64,000 nucleotides of DNA from Lachnospiraceae bacterium MD335 (GCA_000403335.2 KE159631.1:181139-245138), one strand, 5' to 3'. Positions 36,042 to 45,615 are shown, counted from the first letter of the stretch. The notes: generated from the sequence alone by a model not told the origin. Numbers and translations are program-made.

Positions 36042-37796
36042 ATGAGCAATTTGAAGAGTCAGGAAATGCGCAAGGTGGCGCCGGAGCTTGACCCGCTGCG
36101 GATTGGTACGGGTTGGACGCCGGAGGATTTGGCAAAACCGCAGGTAATTATTGAGAGTACCTACGGCGACAGTCATCCCGGCAGCGGGCATTTGAATGTT
36201 TTGGTGGAAGAAGTCAGAAAAGGCATCGCAGAGGCAGGCGGCTTCGGCGCGCGGTATTTCTGTACGGACATCTGCGACGGGGAAAGTCAGGGAACGGACG
36301 GTATTAATTTCAGCCTTGTCAGCCGTGAAATGATTGCAAACATGATTGAAATTCACGCAAACGCGACGCCGTTTGACGCAGGCGTATACCTTTCAAGCTG
36401 TGACAAGGGACTTCCCGCTAATCTCATGGGACTGGCGCGTGTCAATATTCCGGCGATTGTTGTTTCGGGCGGTACAATGAATGCCGGTCCGGATATGCTG
36501 ACGCTGGAGCAGCTCGGCATGTACAGCGCGAAGTTTCAGCGCGGTGAGATTGACGAGGAAAAGCTCAACTGGGCAAAGCATAACGCCTGCCCGAGCTGCG
36601 GTGCGTGCTCGTTTATCGGAACGGCGTCTACCATGCAGATTATGGCGGAGGCGCTTGGTCTTGCGCTGCCCGGCAGTGCGCTCATGCCTGCGACAAGCCC
36701 TGACCTGAAAACGTTTGCAAGAGAGGCAGGCAGACGTGCGGTGGAAATGGCACATTCGGAAAACATGCGGCCAAGCGATATTGTCACAATGGACAGCTTT
36801 GAGAATGCGATTTTGGTACACGCGGCGGTTTCGGGAAGCACGAACTGTCTGCTGCATATTCCGGCAATTGCACATGAATTCGGGCTGGAGGTCACGGGCG
36901 ACACGTTTGACCGCTTGCACCGCAATGCGAAATATCTTTTGGATGTGCGTCCGGCGGGACGCTGGCCGGCGGAGTGCTTCTATTATGCGGGCGGTGTTCC
37001 GGCGATTATGGAGGAAATCAAAGATGTGCTGCATTTGGATGTGATGACGGTAACGGGAAAAACGCTTGGTGAAAATTTGGAGGAGTTAAAGCACAACGGC
37101 TTTTATGAGCGGTGTGACAAGTGGCTGCAGGAGTTCAACAAGCGTTATGGCTGCACGCTCACGAAGGAGGACATTATCCGTCCGCGCGATAAGGCGATAG
37201 GAAACGACGGAAGCATTGCGATTTTGCGCGGAAACCTTGCGCCGGAGGGGGCAGTTATCAAGCATACGGCATGTCCGAAGGAAATGTTCCGTGCCGTATT
37301 GCGCGCAAGACCGTTCGACAGCGAGGAGGAGTGTTTGGACGCGGTGTTAAAGCACAAGGTTGAAAAGGGCGACGCGGTGTTTATCCGTTACGAGGGTCCT
37401 AAAGGCAGCGGAATGCCGGAAATGTTTTACACATCGGAGGCAATCAGCAGCGACAAGGAGCTTGGAAAGAGCATTGCGCTGATTACGGACGGGCGGTTTT
37501 CAGGTGCGTCTACCGGTCCGGTGATTGGGCATTGCAGTCCCGAGGCGGCAGACGGCGGACCGATTGCGCTTGTCGAGGAAGGCGATTTGATTGAGATTGA
37601 CGTGGTGGAGCGGAAGCTGAATATTATTGGCATTCAGGGAGAGCGCAAGTCGCCGGAGGAGATTGATAAGATTTTAATGGAGCGGAAAAAGAACTGGAAA
37701 CCGCGTGAGATACGGTATCAGAGAGGCGCGCTGCGGCTGTTCAGCGAGCACGCGGTGAGCCCGATGAAAGGTGCGTATTTGGCATTTGAGGATTAA
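36042..37796 (+). CDS. IlvD/Edd-family sugar-acid dehydratase
   Basis: 584 aa with RBS AGAAAGGAAGG. Fe-S cluster cysteines sit in ICDGESQG, LSSCDKGLPAN and HNACPSCGACSF. Further family motifs are ALGLALPGSALMPA, SGSTNCLLHIPAIA, GNDGSIAILRGNLAPEGAVIKH and ITDGRFSGASTGPVIGH. The family dehydrates 2,3-dihydroxy acids; members divide into IlvD, Edd and aldonate (xylonate/arabinonate) dehydratases. Proximity to a GntP permease and FCD regulator, and the absence of ilv genes, argue for an aldonate substrate rather than valine/isoleucine synthesis. Confidence 0.88.
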   Translation: MSNLKSQEMRKVAPELDPLRIGTGWTPEDLAKPQVIIESTYGDSHPGSGHLNVLVEEVRKGIAEAGGFGARYFCTDICDGESQGTDGINFSLVSREMIANMIEIHANATPFDAGVYLSSCDKGLPANLMGLARVNIPAIVVSGGTMNAGPDMLTLEQLGMYSAKFQRGEIDEEKLNWAKHNACPSCGACSFIGTASTMQIMAEALGLALPGSALMPATSPDLKTFAREAGRRAVEMAHSENMRPSDIVTMDSFENAILVHAAVSGSTNCLLHIPAIAHEFGLEVTGDTFDRLHRNAKYLLDVRPAGRWPAECFYYAGGVPAIMEEIKDVLHLDVMTVTGKTLGENLEELKHNGFYERCDKWLQEFNKRYGCTLTKEDIIRPRDKAIGNDGSIAILRGNLAPEGAVIKHTACPKEMFRAVLRARPFDSEEECLDAVLKHKVEKGDAVFIRYEGPKGSGMPEMFYTSEAISSDKELGKSIALITDGRFSGASTGPVIGHCSPEAADGGPIALVEEGDLIEIDVVERKLNIIGIQGERKSPEEIDKILMERKKNWKPREIRYQRGALRLFSEHAVSPMKGAYLAFED

Positions 37797-37950
37797 GATA
37801 TTAAGATGATGTAGAAAAGAACATGTGAGTTCGGCGAAGGCGCGGAGCCTGCAAGGTTACTGGAACAGAGGAAACAGCTTTCATTTTGAGAACAGGGACT
37901 GCCCCACATGTCCGCACAGGTAGTTGGCGGCGCAGTGGGGCTGCGGGTGT

Positions 37951-38568
37951 TTAATTTTCTTTTTCTGCTATCTCAAATGTAATCTCTCCAGCCGCTCCAG
38001 GCGCTATTTCATATTTTTCAAAAACGATAACCGGACGGTTATTTTCATTGATATAAAATTTTGTGTTTTCCGAAATTCCCGTGAAACCGCCTTCTTCTGA
38101 ATTTTGCATTTTTATGTTGTGCTCCGCCCATTCTTCCGGTGTTCCTCCGGTTTCCAAAAAGGCGGTTCTGTATTCCTCCGCACGCAAAACCGCATCATCG
38201 GCATACTGATTACACAGCGTAAGAATTTCCTGATTGATGTTATCCGCCGTTATTTTGGTATCTGCCGCAATCATTTCAATTGTCGGAATTTCAACGGAAA
38301 CCGCAATATCGTCTTTTTCCGTTTCATAAGAGCGGAATGTCAATACGCGTGCCAGTCCACCGATTACGGGAAGCTGCGCTGCCTCCTTGGCAAATACAGG
38401 GCTTGTATTGAGTGCTGCTGTGAAGAGGATACATACTGCGGCTGCTGTGGCTGCTGCAGCGCGTATTGATCTTTGAAACCGAAGTTTTTGCTGTACTCTG
38501 TTTTTTTCTTCCCACTGTTTTTGCGTATCCTTTCTCAAAATATAGTCCTTCCTGTTGCCCAAAATCAA
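37951..38568 (-). CDS. RsiV-like anti-sigma factor or DUF3298-type membrane protein
   Basis: 205 aa. A short cytoplasmic N-terminus is followed by one membrane helix (about residue 34-58, Ala-rich) and an extracellular domain of about 140 residues with a DUF4163/RsiV look: VSVEIPTIE, NINQEILTLCNQYADDA and the end KFYINENNRPVIVFEKYEIAPGAAGEITFEI. RsiV proteins hold sigma-V and bind lysozyme. Here the upstream sigma gene is only a fragment, so the protein may be an orphan. Divergent from nifS. Confidence 0.65.
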   Translation of the reverse strand: MILGNRKDYILRKDTQKQWEEKNRVQQKLRFQRSIRAAAATAAAVCILFTAALNTSPVFAKEAAQLPVIGGLARVLTFRSYETEKDDIAVSVEIPTIEMIAADTKITADNINQEILTLCNQYADDAVLRAEEYRTAFLETGGTPEEWAEHNIKMQNSEEGGFTGISENTKFYINENNRPVIVFEKYEIAPGAAGEITFEIAEKEN

Positions 38569-38730
38569 CGGATAAAGCAGCTTTGCAGCGCTTTTTTATG
38601 ACAAGCAGGCATTCGTTAATTAATATTCTATAAAACCATGTTTTGACCGCGTCTGCGTTTTTGATGTTTTCATGCGCCTCCAATGCCTTACAGACAGCGC
38701 TTTGGAATATAGATTTTTTTGTTGCCTGAA
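38539..38730 (-). pseudogene. Truncated ECF sigma factor (region 2 fragment)
   Basis: About 60 codons resemble ECF sigma-70 region 2: SAVCKALEAHENIKNADAVKTWFYRILINECLLVIKKRC-like spacing, including the AxxWFYRIxxNEC signature (split here to keep it short: residues around ADAVKTWFYRILINEC). The N-terminal start and region 4 are missing; the frame continues into unrelated sequence overlapping the RsiV-like gene. Best read as a decayed partner of the anti-sigma gene. Confidence 0.55.
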
Positions 38731-38772
38731 AAGTTTCAAAAACAGATAAAAAGTTATAAATGCAAAATATCA

Positions 38773-38833
38773 TTGACAGGGTGTATTATTTCCAATATAA
38801 TATATCATATAAAACATATAGATTAACTAGGAA
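38773..38833 (+). promoter_or_regulatory. nifS promoter with TAACTAGGAA operator-like motif
   Basis: TTGACA (38773-38778), a 17-bp spacer, TATAAT (38796-38801), then ATTAACTAGGAAATAAAA with TAACTAGGAA at 38824-38833. The same arrangement (TTGACAGGG, 17 bp, TATAAT, then TAACTAGGAA) occurs upstream of the DUF3784-cysK genes at 49880-49954. It is compatible with an Rrf2-type (CymR/IscR) regulator site. Confidence 0.65.
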
Positions 38834-38893
38834 ATAAAATATAACGAATTGATTAGTAAGAATGTACAGTTACATCATAAATGGAGGATTACC

Positions 38894-40072
38894 ATGAATA
38901 AACGAATCTATTTAGACAATGCGGCAACGACAAAGGTACATGAGGAAGTGTTCACTGCCATGCTTCCTTATTTCACGCAAAGCTACGCGAACCCGTCCGC
39001 AATCTACACCTTTGCAGGCGAGGCAAAGAAAGCGGTAGAAGCGGCAAGGGCGCAGGTCGCAAAGATTATCAATGCCGGTATGGAGGAAATTTATTTCACA
39101 GGCTGCGGCAGCGAATCCGATAACTGGGCAATCAAAGCCGCCGCCGAGGCGTACCGTGAAAAAGGCAGACATATCATCACAACTAAAATCGAGCACCACG
39201 CCGTACTGCATACCTGCCAGTACATGGAACGGCAGGGATGGGAGGTGACCTACCTTGACGTGGACGAAAACGGAACCGTTTCCTTAGACGCACTCCAAGC
39301 GGCAATCCGTCCCGACACCGTGCTTATATCCGTGATGACAGCCAACAACGAAATCGGCACCATAGAGCCGATATCAGAGATTGGAAAAATTGCGCGGGAA
39401 CACGGCGTGCTGTTTCATACGGACGCGGTGCAGGCGTATGGACATCTTGCGCTTGATGTGGAAGCAATGAATATTGATTTACTTTCTGCGAGCGGTCATA
39501 AGCTGAACGGACCGAAAGGCATCGGCATGCTCTATATTAGAAAGGGCGTAAAAATCCATCCACTTTTGCACGGCGGCGCACAGGAGCGCAACCGGCGCGC
39601 AGGGACGCTCAATGTGCCGGGGATTGTGGGGGTTGGAAAAGCCGCAGAAATTGCGGGGGCGCATATGGAGGAGAAAATTGCGCGGGAAACAGCGCTCAGA
39701 GACCACTTGATAACGCGTGTTTTGGCGGAGATCCCACACTGCCGTTTAAACGGTCATCGGACAAACCGCCTTTCCAACAACGCAAATTTCTGTTTTCGCT
39801 TTATCGAGGGTGAATCGCTGCTGATTTTACTCGACCAGCTAGGTGTCTGCGCATCAAGCGGTTCTGCGTGCACGTCAGGCGCACTGGAACCGTCGCACGT
39901 GCTGCTTGCAATCGGACTGCCGCATGAGATTGCGCATGGTTCGCTCAGACTAACGCTTTCGGAAGAAACGACAATGGAGGAGCTGGATTTTGTCGTGGAC
40001 GAGCTGAAAAAGATTGTTGCACGGCTGCGTGACATGTCGCCATTATATGAGGATAGCATGAAAAATCAATGA
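38894..40072 (+). CDS. nifS: Cysteine desulfurase (NifS/IscS family)
   Basis: 392 aa from MNKRIYLDNAATT, with ATGGAGGA just upstream. It is a PLP enzyme that removes sulfur from cysteine for Fe-S assembly. The PLP Lys is in SASGHKLNGPKG, the His stack in KIEHHAVLHT, and the catalytic Cys in SSGSACTSG. It is followed after 63 bp by the nifU-type scaffold gene, giving the minimal Clostridial Fe-S pair. The stop codon sits inside a perfect 13-bp hairpin. Confidence 0.94.
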   Translation: MNKRIYLDNAATTKVHEEVFTAMLPYFTQSYANPSAIYTFAGEAKKAVEAARAQVAKIINAGMEEIYFTGCGSESDNWAIKAAAEAYREKGRHIITTKIEHHAVLHTCQYMERQGWEVTYLDVDENGTVSLDALQAAIRPDTVLISVMTANNEIGTIEPISEIGKIAREHGVLFHTDAVQAYGHLALDVEAMNIDLLSASGHKLNGPKGIGMLYIRKGVKIHPLLHGGAQERNRRAGTLNVPGIVGVGKAAEIAGAHMEEKIARETALRDHLITRVLAEIPHCRLNGHRTNRLSNNANFCFRFIEGESLLILLDQLGVCASSGSACTSGALEPSHVLLAIGLPHEIAHGSLRLTLSEETTMEELDFVVDELKKIVARLRDMSPLYEDSMKNQ

Positions 40073-40108
40073 TTTTTCATGCTACAAATTTGTGCAGGGG
40101 CACAAATT
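40055..40108 (+). repeat. Paired hairpins between nifS and nifU
   Basis: AGCATGAAAAATC (40055-40067) with GATTTTTCATGCT (40071-40083), spanning the nifS stop codon, then AATTTGTGC (40087-40095) with GCACAAATT (40100-40108). The nifU ribosome binding site follows. Confidence 0.75.
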
Positions 40109-40135
40109 CGCAAAAATAATGAAAGGAAAAAAACA

Positions 40136-40585
40136 ATGTACAGTGAAAAAGTAATGGACCATTTTAACAACCCGAGAAATGTCGGCGAACTCGAAAATCC
40201 GAGCGGCGTCGGAACGGTCGGAAACGCGAAATGCGGCGATATTATGCGGATTTATTTGGATATTGACAATTTGGGCGTGATACAGGATGCAAAGTTTAAA
40301 ACGTTCGGCTGCGGAGCGGCTGTTGCGACAAGCAGCATGGCGACGGAGCTTGTGAAAGGCAAGACCGTGCAGGAGGCGCTTACGGTTACAAACAAGGCAG
40401 TTATGGAGGCTTTGGACGGACTTCCGCCCGTCAAGGTGCACTGCTCTTTGCTTGCGGAGGAGGCGATTCACGCCGCATTGTGGGATTACGCAAAAAAACA
40501 CGGCATCGAAATTGCCGGGCTCAAGCCGCCTGTGGCAGACGTTGATGAGCGGGAAGAGTTACTGTTCAGACGTCCACCAAAGTAG
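40136..40585 (+). CDS. nifU: NifU/IscU-type Fe-S scaffold protein
   Basis: 149 aa from MYSEKVMDHFNNPRN, with GAAAGGAAA upstream. The three scaffold cysteines are present in NAKCGDIM, FGCGAAVATSS and VHCS. This matches the NifU N-terminal (IscU-like) domain found next to nifS in Clostridia. Cluster assembly would use sulfur from the adjacent desulfurase. The C-terminal extension (ADVDEREELLFRRPPK) is slightly longer than in IscU. Confidence 0.93.
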   Translation: MYSEKVMDHFNNPRNVGELENPSGVGTVGNAKCGDIMRIYLDIDNLGVIQDAKFKTFGCGAAVATSSMATELVKGKTVQEALTVTNKAVMEALDGLPPVKVHCSLLAEEAIHAALWDYAKKHGIEIAGLKPPVADVDEREELLFRRPPK

Positions 40586-40599
40586 TGGGAATCATGCGC

Positions 40600-40700
40600 C
40601 AAAATGCTCGCCTTTTAGCATTTTGTGTGCAAAATCTGTTATAATTCACACCTCAATCGCTTGTATGACGATAAAAACTGACATTGGGTGTGAATTGTAA
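40600..40700 (+). other. Inverted repeats downstream of nifU
   Basis: CAAAATGCT (40600-40608) pairs with AGCATTTTG (40617-40625), a terminator-like hairpin without a long T-run. ATTCACACC and GGTGTGAAT, about 35 bp apart (roughly 40645-40697), form a second inverted repeat. Confidence 0.4.
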
Positions 40701-40759
40701 CCGGGAAGAAGTATAGGAGAAAGATTGTTTATTCTGCATTGTCAGGATATTCCGCATAT

Positions 40760-40846
40760 GATATAATGGGCGCAAGAGAGCAAAGTGAACCTGTTTATTT
40801 TGCGAACGGCGAATGTTGATCATAAATCGCAGATTTATGATATAAT
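40760..40846 (+). repeat. 87-bp interspersed repeat with promoter, copy B
   Basis: Same length and nearly the same sequence as 18926-19012. The segment from GCGAACGGCGAATG to the final GATATAAT is identical. The ATCATAAATC-GCA-GATTTATGAT palindrome and TATAAT lie about 90 bp before the C-S lyase start. Confidence 0.75.
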
Positions 40847-40933
40847 AAAAAAGGCATACCGCGTATTCTGTGGGCATTAAGGGCACAAGGGATTTTTAAA
40901 TGTTGCTGATAGTAATATGGAGGTTATGGAAAT

Positions 40934-42112
40934 ATGGCGGAAAGAAATCTTGATTTTGACAAAGTAATCAATCGAAAAAATACGGACTGCATAAAATACG
41001 ATTTTGCACAAACGTTTGGAATGCCGGAAGATGTGCTCCCGTTTTGGGTGGCGGACATGGATTTTGAAGTTTCTTCGTATATTGAGGATGCGTTGGCAGC
41101 GCGCGTACGGCACGGTATTTTTGGCTACAGCGATTGTAGTGCGCATTATTTTAATGCGGTGCAGGGCTGGATGAAAAAGCATCATAACTGGGAGCCGCAG
41201 GAAGAATGGCTCATCAAAACGCCCGGCATTGTCTTTGCACTTGCAATGGCAGTCAAGGCGTATACCAGGCAGGGGGACGGCGTATTAATCCAACCGCCGG
41301 TCTATTATCCGTTTTCGAAGGTCGTTGCGGACAACGGCAGAAGGGTTGTGGAAAATCCTTTGTACCTTGGGGAGGACAATCGCTATCACATTGATTTTGC
41401 GGACTTTGAACAAAAAATCACAGCGGAAAAAATCAGTCTGTTTTTCCTGTGCAATCCCCATAATCCCGTCGGGCGCGTGTGGACAAAAGAGGAGCTGACA
41501 AGGCTTGGAGACATTTGCGTGAAACATAATGTGGTCGTGGTAAGCGATGAAATCCATCACGACTTTATATGGTCGGGCGTGCATGAGGTGTTTGCAAACA
41601 TTAAAAAAGAGTACGAGGAAATCAGCATGACCTGTACTTCTCCAAGTAAGACTTTTAATATCGCAGGACTGCAAATATCCAACATCTTTATCCCAAACAG
41701 CACGCTGCGGCAAAAATTCCAGCGCGAACTGGACGCGGCAGGGACAAGCCATGTGGGTGTAATGGGGCTGACAGCGTGCGAGGCGGCATACAAAAACGGT
41801 GACGAATGGTATCAGGCAATGTGCGCTTATGTCAGGGATAATGTTGCATTTGTAAAACAGTATGTGGAGGAGCGCCTTGCAGGGGTGACAATGATTGAAA
41901 CGGAAGGAACCTATTTAGTATGGCTGGATTTCCGCGCAACCGGGCTTTCGGCGGAGGAACTGGACAGGCGCATTATCCATGAGGCGAAGCTATGGTTCGA
42001 CAGCGGTGAAATTTTCGGAGACAGCGGGAAAGGGTTTCAGAGGATAAATGCGGCATGTCCGAGGAGCGTGCTGAACGAAGGGCTTGAGCGTCTGCGGGTG
42101 GTGGTACAGTAA
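40934..42112 (+). CDS. MalY/PatB-family PLP C-S lyase
   Basis: 392 aa with RBS ATGGAGG. Fold-type I aminotransferase-like protein: N-terminal INRKNTDCIKYD and LPFWVADMDFEV are typical of MalY/PatB; the PLP Lys is in SPSKTFNIAG, and CNPHNPVGRVW and SDEIHHDF are present. The family cleaves cystathionine or cysteine C-S bonds, yielding homocysteine or H2S and pyruvate, and some members double as regulators. Neighbouring nifS/nifU and the more distant cysK fit a sulfur-metabolism context. It is expressed from, or near, the repeat-borne promoter. Confidence 0.9.
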   Translation: MAERNLDFDKVINRKNTDCIKYDFAQTFGMPEDVLPFWVADMDFEVSSYIEDALAARVRHGIFGYSDCSAHYFNAVQGWMKKHHNWEPQEEWLIKTPGIVFALAMAVKAYTRQGDGVLIQPPVYYPFSKVVADNGRRVVENPLYLGEDNRYHIDFADFEQKITAEKISLFFLCNPHNPVGRVWTKEELTRLGDICVKHNVVVVSDEIHHDFIWSGVHEVFANIKKEYEEISMTCTSPSKTFNIAGLQISNIFIPNSTLRQKFQRELDAAGTSHVGVMGLTACEAAYKNGDEWYQAMCAYVRDNVAFVKQYVEERLAGVTMIETEGTYLVWLDFRATGLSAEELDRRIIHEAKLWFDSGEIFGDSGKGFQRINAACPRSVLNEGLERLRVVVQ

Positions 42113-42123
42113 AAAAGTGTTTT

Positions 42124-42175
42124 AAAAATTCCCTTGTTTTTTGCTTTTATGGGTATGATGCAAGGGGATTTTTTT
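42124..42175 (+). terminator. Intrinsic terminator of the C-S lyase gene
   Basis: AAAAATTCCCTTG (42124-42136) pairs with CAAGGGGATTTTT (42161-42173), followed by more T. Confidence 0.8.
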
Positions 42176-42412
42176 GATTAAACCGACAGCCGCTATAAAA
42201 GGTAAAATGGGGGTGTCTTTGTAGTAATGATAGGAGATATATGGTAAATTTTCAGATAGTTGAGGCATCTGAGTTTTTTGATTATTTTAAATCAGTGGAA
42301 AAGTGTATGCATATGTGCTAATATGAAACAAATTAAGATATTTAAAGAGTTATATAAAGACTGGCAGTAAAACGCCTTAAAGGATATTATTGCATGAAAG
42401 CAGAGGAATAAG
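42176..42412. other. Decayed intergenic stretch
   Basis: No intact gene. Short frames at 42242 (MVNFQIVEASEFFDYF...) and near 42324 (MKQIKIFKELYKDWQ, then stop) look like remnants, possibly of a small regulator that preceded the restriction-modification genes. Confidence 0.3.
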
Positions 42413-43890
42413 ATGTTAGATTGTATTATTGAACGTACAAATAGATATATTGACAGCATGCCTAAAAAAGAGCGTAAAAATATGGTCAATTTTTTACAAG
42501 TAAAGAGACAGCTCGTTTTATGTCTAAATTATATAGTATTCCTAAAAACAAGTCTGAAGTCAGTATTTTAGATGCAGGTGCAGGATCGGGGATCTTATCG
42601 TGTGCGCTTTTAGAACGATTGGAGCGGATGGCTTCTGTTCAGACAATAGAATTAACTTGTTATGAGAATGATGACAATATTTTGGGATTGTTAAGAGAAA
42701 ATCTGCATACTTATCAGGCAAATTCAAAAAAGGACATTCAAATTAATATTATCACAGATAATTATATTACAAGCCAGTATTTGGACTTCAATCATATGTT
42801 AGGCGGAAATCCCGAACCTAAGAAGTATGATTTTGTAATTGGGAATCCACCATATATGAAAATACCTAAAGATGCACCAGAAGCAACAGCAATGCCGGAA
42901 GTCTGTTATGGCGCACCTAATTTATACTTTTTTTTTGCAGCAATGGGATTATTCAATCTTGATACTGATGGCGAAATGGTATATATTATTCCTCGCTCAT
43001 GGACTTCAGGGGCATATTTTAAGCGGTTTAGACAGTATCTTTTGACAGAAGGGAAATTAGAACATATCCATTTATTTGTAAGCAGGAATAAGGTGTTTGA
43101 TAAAGAAGATGTTTTGCAGGAAACAATCATAATAAAAGTAAAAAAGACAAATCAAATACCGGAAAAAGTTATAATCACTTCTTCTCAGTCAAGTAGTGAT
43201 TTTGATAACCTGACTTCGCTTACAGTGCCGTATAGTCTTGTGGTTTCAGGAGATGACTATTATGTTTACTTAGTAACAGATGAAGAAGAGGTTTCTGTGT
43301 TGGAACGATTACATAGATTTGATAAAACATTGCCAGATATCGGACTAAAAATGAAAACAGGATTGACAGTTGATTTTCGCAATCGTGAGATACTTCGTGA
43401 TGATGCGGAGGAGGGTGCGATTCCACTCTTTTATTCACAACATATTAAGCAGGGAGAAGTGCAGTTTCCCATTTAGAAAGAACATGAGTATGTGGTGACA
43501 GATCAAAAGGGATTGATTCAGGATAACCGAAATTATTTATTTGTCAAACGTTTTACTGCAAAAGAAGAGAAGCGCAGACTGCAGTGCGGGGTATATTTAT
43601 CAAAGAAATATCCACAGTATCAAAAAATCAGCACACAGAATAAGATAAATTTTATAGACGGATTGAGAACGGAAATGTCAGAGTGCCTTGTGTATGGATT
43701 ATATGTAATTTTTAATTCTACGCTTTACGATGAATATTACAGGATTCTGAATGGCTCAACACAGGTAAATTCAACAGAAATTAATGCAATGCCTGTGCCT
43801 GATTTAGAAAGCATACAGGATATGGGCAGGAAACTTATGAAAAGCAACGATATGTCAGAAAATAATTGTAATATGATATTGGAGGGATAG
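42413..43890 (+). pseudogene. BsuBI/PstI-type adenine DNA methyltransferase, two lesions
   Basis: The gene begins MLDCIIERTNRYIDSMPKKERKN, then loses one base near 42480. The other frame continues GQFFTSKETARFMSKLY, which is the expected next segment. It then shows methyltransferase motifs LDAGAGSGILS and the catalytic N6-adenine box GNPPYM. A TAG at 43474-43476 interrupts the frame (QFPI stop KEHEYVVTD), and the same frame continues to 43890. So there is one frameshift and one nonsense codon in an otherwise full-length protein. The neighbouring endonuclease suggests original specificity related to CTGCAG. Inactive unless recoded. Confidence 0.85.
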
Positions 43891-44539
43891 AGAAACATTC
43901 CGTAAGCAGGCATTGCATCATTTTCGTAATGCGGCACTTGTGGAAGATAATGGAAAAGCCACAAACAGTCCTAATTATAGGTACAGGCTTACAGAAGAAA
44001 CATTGCAGCTGGTAAGGGCATTTCAAACATCAGAGTGGCAAGAGTTTGTTAGTCGATTTTTGAAATACCATGAAAAACTGGTAGACATTTATGCTTCAAA
44101 AAAGAAAATGACAATGATGCCGGTACGTATAAATGGAGCTGATTTTCAATTTTCTACAGGTAAGCACAATGAACTGCAGAAAGCTATTATTGAGGAATTT
44201 GCGCCGCGCTTTGCACCAAATACAGAGTGTTTGTATGTTGGTGATACCATAGAGAAAGATTTGGTAAAGAATGTCAATAAGCTGAAAGAATTGGGATTTG
44301 AAATAACTTTACATGATAAGATGCCGGATGTGGTTTTGTACAGCGAAGATAAGAATTGGATATATGTTGTTGAATCAGTGACTTCCGTAGGACCGATGGA
44401 CGCTAAAAGAATATTGGAAATAGCAGAGATGACGAAGAATGTAGTAGCAGGAAAAATCTTTGTGACAGCATTTCCGGAAGAGAAGATGATGCGAAAAATG
44501 GAAATATTGCACCTGTCTGTGAGACTTTTGATGATTTAA
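43877..44539 (+). pseudogene. BsuBI/PstI-type restriction endonuclease, N- and C-terminally truncated
   Basis: The sequence starts inside the protein: RETFRKQALHHFRNAALV corresponds to the middle of R.BsuBI/R.PstI, so roughly the first 90-100 residues and the start codon are gone. The junction lies just after the methyltransferase stop. The conserved core remains: TNSPNYRYRLTEET, then PDVVLY and WIYVVESVTSVGPMDAKR (the catalytic Glu region). After TAFPEE the frame diverges and stops, while another frame stays open to 44622, suggesting a further frameshift. This enzyme is not expected to be functional. Confidence 0.8.
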
Positions 44540-44609
44540 AAAATATACTGCGGAATTCATTATCCGCGGATTGTAAACATCGAAAAAGCAAATATGAAAT
44601 TACGGAGGT

Positions 44610-44933
44610 ATGGAACGGTTGAGAACATTATCTGTAAACGCCGATAAAGCGGAAATAAAAAATTTAGTTGTGGAATGGCTTGAACTTTTGGCACAGGAAA
44701 AATACGCGGAAGCGTTGGAGATTATCCTGTATGATAATACGCAGGAGGTAGACGGAACGCTGTGGACATGGACGCCCCAAAATTTGGAGGCGGCTGTTTT
44801 TACATATGGTATGCCTTGGTTCACAAAGGAAGAAATGAAAAAAAGGTATGGAGAGGACTGCAAGGTTGACTACAAAGTGACTTCTGTTTTAGCGCGCCCG
44901 GATAAAGAGGAATTGCTGCTTTGGAACGGATAA
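44610..44933 (+). CDS. Hypothetical protein (DUF7668-like), possibly C-terminally shortened
   Basis: 107 aa with RBS ACGGAGG. Acidic and Trp-rich centre (LWTWTPQNLEAAVFTYGMPWFTKEE). I associate this with a small DUF family seen near SUKH-type genes; assignment is tentative. It ends abruptly at LLLWNG, so it may be truncated. It is followed by a SUKH gene, suggesting a toxin-immunity neighbourhood. Confidence 0.5.
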   Translation: MERLRTLSVNADKAEIKNLVVEWLELLAQEKYAEALEIILYDNTQEVDGTLWTWTPQNLEAAVFTYGMPWFTKEEMKKRYGEDCKVDYKVTSVLARPDKEELLLWNG

Positions 44934-45009
44934 GCCTTGTGCCTAAAAATGACAGCAGTGTCAGTTTTTGCGGGCGGCTTTGTCAAAAGAACGGAAAAGC
45001 GGAGGAAGT

Positions 45010-45615
45010 ATGACGGATTATTTTATGGAGCTCGAAAACAGGCTGAACAGGGAAAACAGCGGTGTAACTATTTTAGACAGCAGGATTGTTCAATGTGAGA
45101 GTGAACATCGATTTGATTTGTTCGTGTTTGGCATTTCCGAGGAAATGAAACATATTTATAATCATTATAAACAGTTTCTGCTAAGTTGGAAAGGTGATGC
45201 GGGGAGACTACAGGGTTATGTTGATTTTGTCCCTTATGAGCAACTGCAAAAGGAGCATGAACTGTGGTGTGAAATCGCAAAGGATATGGAGACGGGTTTG
45301 ATTGAGGAGCAGGATACCGTGGTGGAAGATTTTACGCATTGGTATCCGATATTCCGATTTGCGAATGGGGACGCGTTTTGTTATGATGACAGAAATGGCA
45401 GGATTGTGTTTTTGGACCATGAGGTGTTTGATGAGGGGATTAATCTGCATGGCTTAACAATTGCCGAAAGCATTGATACGCTGCTGGAAACATGGAGCAG
45501 GGTTTTGTTTGCTGATATTTATGATTGGTATGAGGGTGCCTGTGAATACGGGATAGACTTGAGTAAGCCTGTTTATGAGGGGTATTTACAGTTATTTGGG
45601 AAATGTTCTGAATAA
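45010..45615 (+). CDS. SMI1/KNR4 (SUKH) family protein
   Basis: 201 aa from ATG 45010 with GGAGGAAG upstream. The C-terminal half shows the SUKH pattern: FRFANGDAFCYDDRNGRIVFLDHEV, then GLTIAESIDTLLETW. SUKH proteins often act as immunity proteins against contact-dependent or polymorphic toxins. No toxin gene is present in the window, so it may be an orphan immunity gene. Confidence 0.75.
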   Translation: MTDYFMELENRLNRENSGVTILDSRIVQCESEHRFDLFVFGISEEMKHIYNHYKQFLLSWKGDAGRLQGYVDFVPYEQLQKEHELWCEIAKDMETGLIEEQDTVVEDFTHWYPIFRFANGDAFCYDDRNGRIVFLDHEVFDEGINLHGLTIAESIDTLLETWSRVLFADIYDWYEGACEYGIDLSKPVYEGYLQLFGKCSE

